Of a stretch of 64,000 nucleotides of DNA, positions 58,653 through 64,000 are shown piece by piece; the stretch's first letter is position 1; each line of letters begins with the position of its first letter. The position numbers and the translations under genes are program-made. Source of the DNA: Neckera pumila (taxonomy: Eukaryota; Streptophyta; Bryopsida; Hypnales; Neckeraceae); assembly GCA_963969595.1 (NCBI GenBank), contig OZ018408.1, positions 496,001 through 560,000 of the forward strand, in the 5' to 3' direction. Under the pieces are notes generated by a model, which was given only the letters and a program-made list of their open reading frames with translations, was not told where the DNA came from and did not search any database.

Positions 58653-60452
58653 CGTGAAGATGTAAACTCACTAAATCTGTTAGAGTAGTTAGGTTAGACT
58701 CTTTGGACACTAGAAACACGATAGAAAAGAAGTTTGACTATTATAGAGAAAAGGTTTATGTTAGACTAAGGTAAATTTGTGAAACTCTTGAAAGGTGTTG
58801 CCTAATCATTCTTTCTTTTTGATTGACCTAAAGAAAATTACTTTTAGGGTTTCTAACACTTATAGACTTTGAAAAGACTCTAAAAGTAAACATAACTCAT
58901 TTTGGACAGACATAGATAGTTTATAAATTTTTAAACTCCGCCCATTTTGCAGTCTTTCTTTATTCTTCTTTTTTGCTTCAAATTTCTTATAATTAGGCAA
59001 ACTTAGCAGACTCTCACCTTAAATTATGCTCATTTTCTCTCTTGTGCATTTTCTCTCATCATATTTTCAAACTTTCTTTCTTTTTGTTCACTCAGTGCTT
59101 AATCTTTACAAAACACTTTCAAATCTTTAATTTCGCTCAACACACTCGGCGTTTTCATTCACAAACTATTGTATTTTCTATTTTATATGTTTATGCTGTT
59201 TAACTTAGTTTTAAACTCTTATTTTCTTTTCTTTTAACATTCTCTAAGTCTCTCGGTAATAGAAAATAGTTATTCTTTTAGAAAGACAAAAACTAACATA
59301 TTTTTGATAATTCAACACTTTTCCCAATAAGGTCTGTATCTGTAGTCTCACCTAATAACTGGGACTTAGCCGACTTCACTCCTCAGTGATCAAATCCGTA
59401 AATAGACACTTCACTCGGGAATACTGTTTAAGACATGAACAAACTTATAAATACACATACTACTACAACTATTCTTAACAGCAGTCTAATTCTGTTCTTT
59501 TTACTGTTCTTTAGTAGTTAGTTGTTAATAGATGGTAAGCCTTTAGGTGAGTTCATTTTTATCATGTTTTCAAGAAGTATTGTTATTTTAAACTCACTAT
59601 GTTGTTCTTCTTTTCCTTTTTAAATTTACACTTTGTCTCTTGTCCTTACATGTTTTGTCTCTCATTTTCTCTTTTAAGTGTCAGATTATGAATTAGAGGA
59701 TATTTTCACATTTTAGTTCTTTGTTTAAGAAACTCACTCCTCGACTCACTCTTAATTTGGACCAAGGTTATTCCTTTTTGTTACTCAACTGATTTTTTTT
59801 CATGTTTTTAGCAAAAAGGCAAGATTATGAGAGAAAACTTACAAATTCACTCTCTTTTACTTATCATGTTCTCTCATCTTTCTTTTTATTTGAATTCCTC
59901 TTTCTTCTTTTCGGCAATTAAGGTTTAAATGTTTATTATTTTCTTTCTGGCAAATTTATATGTGAATCACTCTAATTTTTATCATGTTCTTTCTTAGGTT
60001 CTTTAAAGTTCACAAGTTATTATATAATTTCAAGCATGTGCATTCCTTGCTTATGAATTTTTAAAAGAGATGTATTTGTATTTTTGAAATGAATTTTGGA
60101 AATGATATAACACCTGAATGCTCTAGAAGACTCGTATATGCAGTATGTCTTCTCGGCAATTGATGTATACTCTTCCCACACTGCATTGCATCAAGAATTG
60201 CAAAAAGAATGAAACATTTGGAAAGTAATTGCAAAAATTAGACACTAGAAGCAAGATAGAAATGAAAACAAGACCAGACACTCTCATGTGCAATTCTAAA
60301 AAGACCTAATGCAATTATTTTTATTTTTATTTTTAATTAACTTTTAGGTTTAATTAATTTTTTTAAATTTTATTATTATTATTATTTTATAAATTTATTA
60401 ATTTAAAGTTAAAAATTTCCAGCCTGCCCTCTACTTAAATCATAACTTGTCC
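58653..60452. other. AT-rich spacer, possible LTR
   Basis: No gene is present. It lies between the pol end (60453) and the next ORF on the same strand. A purine-rich AGTAGAGGGCAGG on the minus strand just below 60440 could be a polypurine tract, with TGGAAATTTTTAAC as a possible LTR start. The other limit was not found. 60320-60410 is an AT-only low-complexity run. Confidence 0.35.
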
Positions 60453-61030
60453 TCAAGTTATATAAGTTTTAAGGCGATAGCCATTGTACCGTGTAGAATG
60501 TACAATCCCTGCAAAATCTTGCAATTCTACAGATCCATTGGGATATACATTTATAATTTTATACGGTCCAAACCAGCGCATTTTGAATTTGCCTGGAAAT
60601 TTTTGAAATCTACTGTCAAACAGAAGGACTAAGTCATTAGGATGCAACTCTTTGGGTTTGAGTTTGCTATCATAATAACTTTTTTTGCGATTTTGAGTTA
60701 CTAGCATGTTTAAATAGGCCTGACGCCTAGTCTCGTCCAATTTTTCCAACATTGAGTAATGTTCTTTCAGGGAGTCTTCTTCTCCTAGTTTATGCTCAAT
60801 TGCAATCGGTAAGGATTGGATTTCTAGTTCAGTTGGCAAAATGGCCTCCTGGCCATAAACTAGTTGAAAAGGTGTACATTTGGTAGTTACCTTGTACGCA
60901 CACCTATAAGCCCATAAGGCATCTAGGACTTGTGCATCCCAATTTGTGTTAGAGCCTTGGACTGTTTTGGTAATGACTTTGCAGAGTATTCCGTTAGTCT
61001 TTTCTGTCTGACCATTTGGGCAGTGCCTTT
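60453..61030 (-). pseudogene. Gypsy integrase, C-terminal remnant
   Basis: On the minus strand, PNGQTEKTNG near 61000 leads into ALWAYR, TPFQLVYGQEA and LPTELEIQSLP, then the basic C-terminal domain with HPNDLVLLFDSRF, FPGKFKMRWFGPYKI and NGSVELQD, ending at 60453. These blocks are the end of a Ty3/gypsy integrase. The catalytic DDE core, normally between the zinc site and this part, is missing: the zinc-site region (GGHFARLVTAQKAL) joins directly to PNGQTEK near 61015-61030, where ACTGCCCAAA occurs twice in a row. Integration by this copy is not expected. Confidence 0.8.
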
Positions 61031-61984
61031 TGGGCAGTAACTAACCTAGCAAAGTGTCCTCCACAAACATCACTATGACATCCTTCTAGGATTGAGGGTA
61101 CTTCATTTGGATTAATGCAACGTCTTAATAATTCATCTCTACCCTTTTTATAGAGAACGTTTTCTATTAGTGTGTAAGGTATTGCTCTATAAACTAGTCG
61201 TCTCTTTTGCTTTTCTGTGTATTCCGCAGGCATTTGTCCAGTGGAAAGGTAATAGATGATATCTACATATTCTGTTGGAATGACATCTACTTGGAATAAG
61301 TTGGCATTTGGGAATCTATCATCAATAGGTTCTAATCCAACTTTTGGATTAATTTGAGATAGATGGTCTGCATTTACATGACTCTTTCCAGGTCTTACTT
61401 GGATCGTAAAATTGAACTCCTGGAGTAATAACACCCATCTAGCAATCCGTCCACTAAGTTGGGGTTTGTTTATCATGTATTTCAAGGCATCATGATCTAC
61501 ATGGAAAACAAATTTGTATTCCAACAGATAGTGTCGAAACTTCTGGACTGAGAATATCATCCCTAACGCTTCTCGTTCTGTTACTGTATAATTCTTTTCT
61601 GCAGCGGCCAATTGGCGGCTTGCAAAATAAATAGGTCTATCATGACCTTTTTCATTTATTTTGGCTTAACACACTTCCAATTGCAACATTGGAAGCGTCA
61701 ACATAAACTTCAAAGTCTTTATTCCAATCTGGTGGAATTAGGATAGAGGCTGTTATAAGTTTTTGTTTTAGGGTGTTAAAGGCTTCTGTACAAGCCTCGG
61801 TCCATACATGCGTACTATCAATCTTTTTGGTTAATGCAGTTAAAGGTAAGGCAATGTTGGCATACTTGTGAATATATCTTCTATAGTATCCAACATGTCC
61901 CCAAAAGGCCCTAACTTCCGTTATAGTGTTAGGTTGGGGTAATTCACTAATAATTGCTACCTTATCCGGATCTGTAGCAATGCC
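61031..61984 (-). pseudogene. Gypsy RT connection, RNase H and integrase zinc site
   Basis: Following the stop at 61985 (N-TAG-G), reading continues in the same frame through HVGYYRRYIHKYANIALPLTAL and VYVDASNVAIGSVLSQ (RNase H start). A one-base frame change near 61665 moves to the frame with AAAEKNYTVTEREALGMIFSV, KFRHYLLEYKF, FHVDHDALKYM and ADHLSQ, ending with the H-H-C-C zinc site (GCHSDVCGGHF). These are ordered as in Ty3/gypsy pol. Confidence 0.8.
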
Positions 61985-64000
61985 CTAGTTAGAAACAATG
62001 TGTCCCACAATTTTGCCATAAGGTACAACAAATTGGGATTTGGCTGCATTAATGGAAATGCCAAATTTTTCACATTGTTCAAAACACTTTTCTAAACATC
62101 CCGTATGATTAGCTTTTGTGCTAAACACACAAAAGTCGTTTAAGAATATTTCGATGAACTTTCTGAGATACTCTTGAAAGGCTATGGTCATTAACCTTTG
62201 AAAAGTAGCTGGAGCATTACACAGCCCAAAAGGCATAACTGTATGGGCAAAGATTCCCCAATCAGTTGTAAAGGCCGTTAACAACCTAAATATTTTTGCG
62301 ATTTGGATCTGATTATAACCAGAGAATCCGTCTAGAAAGGAATAACATTTGTGTCCTGCAACACCGTCTAAAAGGATAACGGTAAATGATAAAGGAAAAT
62401 GATCTTTCTTGGTGACACTATTTAATTTGCGGTAGTCTTGGCAAAATCTTAACTTGCCATTTTTCTTGGGTACTATCACAATGGGTGAGACCCATTCACT
62501 GTAAGGTATGGGAAATATGAATCCGCAAGCTAACAGCTTGTCAATTTCTTCTTTTACCATTAATGAATACTTTGGATTCATTTGGTATTGTCTTTGTCTA
62601 ACGGGTTTTGCGTTTTCTTCTAACACAATATTGTGTTGACAGATTTCAGGAGGGACTCCTTTAAGATCGGCATAGCTCCAAGCAAAAGCCTTTCTATGTC
62701 TTTTGAAAAAGTTATGCCAATACTTAAACTCTACCTTCGTCATTTTAGAGTAGACTCTAATAGGTTTAGGGTCCTCTTTTGTTCCTAAATTCATTTGTTG
62801 CAAAGGCGTTTTCAAAGATGCTATTTGCAAAGGTGTTGATTCTTTATGGGCAAATAAATTTGCTATTTCTTCAGTGTCTGACGGATTTCGAGGTTCGAGC
62901 TCTGAACTTTCTTCAACACTCACGTTTAAGACTTCAAAGTTCTCCCATACTAAGATGGCATCATCCGAGTCATTGATATTATTCATGGGAGTAAAATATT
63001 CTTCCAACCCAACACATTTGTAAGGCAATTCCTTATTTACTTTTTGTGTTGGTTGTTCATCATCACTCTCTTCCTCCATGTCAGAAGAAAGTGCAGAGGT
63101 TTGATTAGAATCCTCCTCTTGGGTTTCTCCATGATAAGGAGTTGGATAAAGGGAAAAGACAATTTTGTTTTTGCCTTTTCCGATAGTCAAGGTTCCCTTA
63201 CCCCAGTCATCTTTTGCTTTGGCTGAAAACAGCCAAGGTCTGTCTAATAGGATAGGATAAGAAGATATAGAGTTCACCAATTTGAAAACTATATAATCGA
63301 TCTTATAATCAATCCCTCCTATAGTGGTGGTAATTTGATTCAACATTCCAAGAGGCTTGACTCTACTTTGGTCCGCCATTCTTAAAATGATAGGTGTTGG
63401 TGTCATAGTGGTTAATCCCAGTTCTTCCATGGTTTCGAAGTTCATGAGATTAACACTAGACCCACTATCGATTTGGACTCCGTGGATTAATGATCCATCG
63501 ATCATTACTTCTACTGTTGGGGCTCCGGAATCTACCAAAATCTCATGGATTTGGTTTGATTTAACCCTTTTTCTTATTAGAGAAGTACTAAGGTCACTCC
63601 TACACTTAGGCAAAATTGCCAAGAGTTATTTCATAGAAATGAGGGGTTGTATTCTGTCTAAATTGTCTAACACATTGTAGGGTTGCATACCCATTTCTAA
63701 TTTCATTATACGTGTCGTTTTTTGTTTGGTTAAGTCATTTTCATGACTTTTGGGCTTATTCCTTTTAAAAGGAGGTTGATAGAAACTAGGAAAAGTCGAA
63801 GAGATTGTAGGTAATAACTTTTGTGGTAAAATTACTTTTTGAGGTTTGTTTTGGTTTTCTTGATTAAGAACTGGCTTAAGGGTCCTTTCTTGTCTTTCTT
63901 TTAATGTAATTTCTTTTTTTGGAAATGTTATAGGTTCAGATTCTGGTATTTGATTAACAATTTCTTTTTCTTTATCTTGTTCAAAAGATATTTCTTCTTT
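61985..64000 (-). pseudogene. Gypsy gag end, protease and reverse transcriptase (runs off right edge)
   Basis: The frame is open at 64000 and continues, after one TAA at 63626-63628, into a 545-residue frame. Protease: VQIDSGSSVNLM with the catalytic Asp at about residue 52. Reverse transcriptase: SPIVIVPKKNGKLRFCQDYRKLN, FLDGFSGYNQI and MPFGLCNAPATFQR. The catalytic box reads FLNDF at 493-497, where relatives have two Asp: GAC has become AAC at 62138-62140, so polymerase activity should be lost. The pattern of blocks resembles the Tat/Athila side of Ty3/gypsy. A frame-end TAG lies at 61985. Confidence 0.85.

Noticed and set aside
59300..60440. LTR of the gypsy element
   Set aside because: A purine-rich tract and a TG start are plausible, but the second LTR is outside the window and no terminal CA or duplication could be fixed.
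1..64000. CRISPR array, bacterial operon, rRNA cluster or organelle origin
   Set aside because: No regularly spaced short direct repeats with unique spacers, no operon-like gene packing and no rRNA sequence. The content is plant nuclear repeat DNA.

Overview
This is a nuclear fragment from a land plant with a large, repeat-rich genome. The evidence is a gene for a plastid-targeted phosphoglucan phosphatase (LSF2/SEX4 type), a plant-type CACTA transposon (TNP2, DUF4218 and DUF4216 domains), a Ty3/gypsy element resembling the Tat/Athila lineages, a Helitron and a Stowaway-type terminus. I cannot name the species. Only one cellular gene looks intact (50079-51098). Almost everything else is transposable-element DNA in various stages of decay.

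Layout. 1-2930 is mostly non-coding, with a doubtful gene fragment on the minus strand. 2932-4180 is a fold-back element with TTAA-type ends. 5842-6083 is a 98-bp tandem repeat. About 6420-24750 is a decayed CACTA transposon: its transposase gene (minus, 6543-11071) and a TnpA-like second gene (plus, 16440-19114) point toward each other, and its right end is at 24750. Two 3.65-kb TG...CA units with 5-bp target duplications (L1 at 11622-15293, L2 at 20321-23956) are nested in it; each carries one ORF of the same unknown family. 24752-29400 is AT-rich and holds TTAA-flanked elements and several large inverted repeats. A Helitron coding region starts near 29410 and is split twice. The first break is an 8.07-kb TG...CA insertion (30721-38790, duplication ATAGG) that carries a third copy of the unknown ORF. 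The second is a fourth, minus-strand copy (about 40154-43450) that cuts the helicase at its Walker A motif.

43448-46690 is a two-exon minus-strand gene with a Cys/His-rich domain, two premature stops and minisatellites in its intron. 48630-49561 and 52404-53333 are two near-identical TTAA-flanked 930-bp elements on either side of the phosphatase gene. 53340-55850 is non-coding with a repeated GGCAACACGTC motif. 55858-58652 holds a long decayed ORF of retrotransposon type. 60453-64000 is a gypsy pol region (minus) with a mutated reverse-transcriptase active site and an integrase that has lost its catalytic core; it runs off the right edge.

Two themes connect the window. First, insertions are nested in other elements: the L units lie in the CACTA and the Helitron. 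Second, most premature stops where the ancestral residue can be inferred look like CAG, CAA or CGA changed to TAG, TAA or TGA, as expected from deamination of methylated cytosines. The main candidates for novelty are the TTAA-flanked elements, which look piggyBac-like, and the ORF-bearing TG...CA units.
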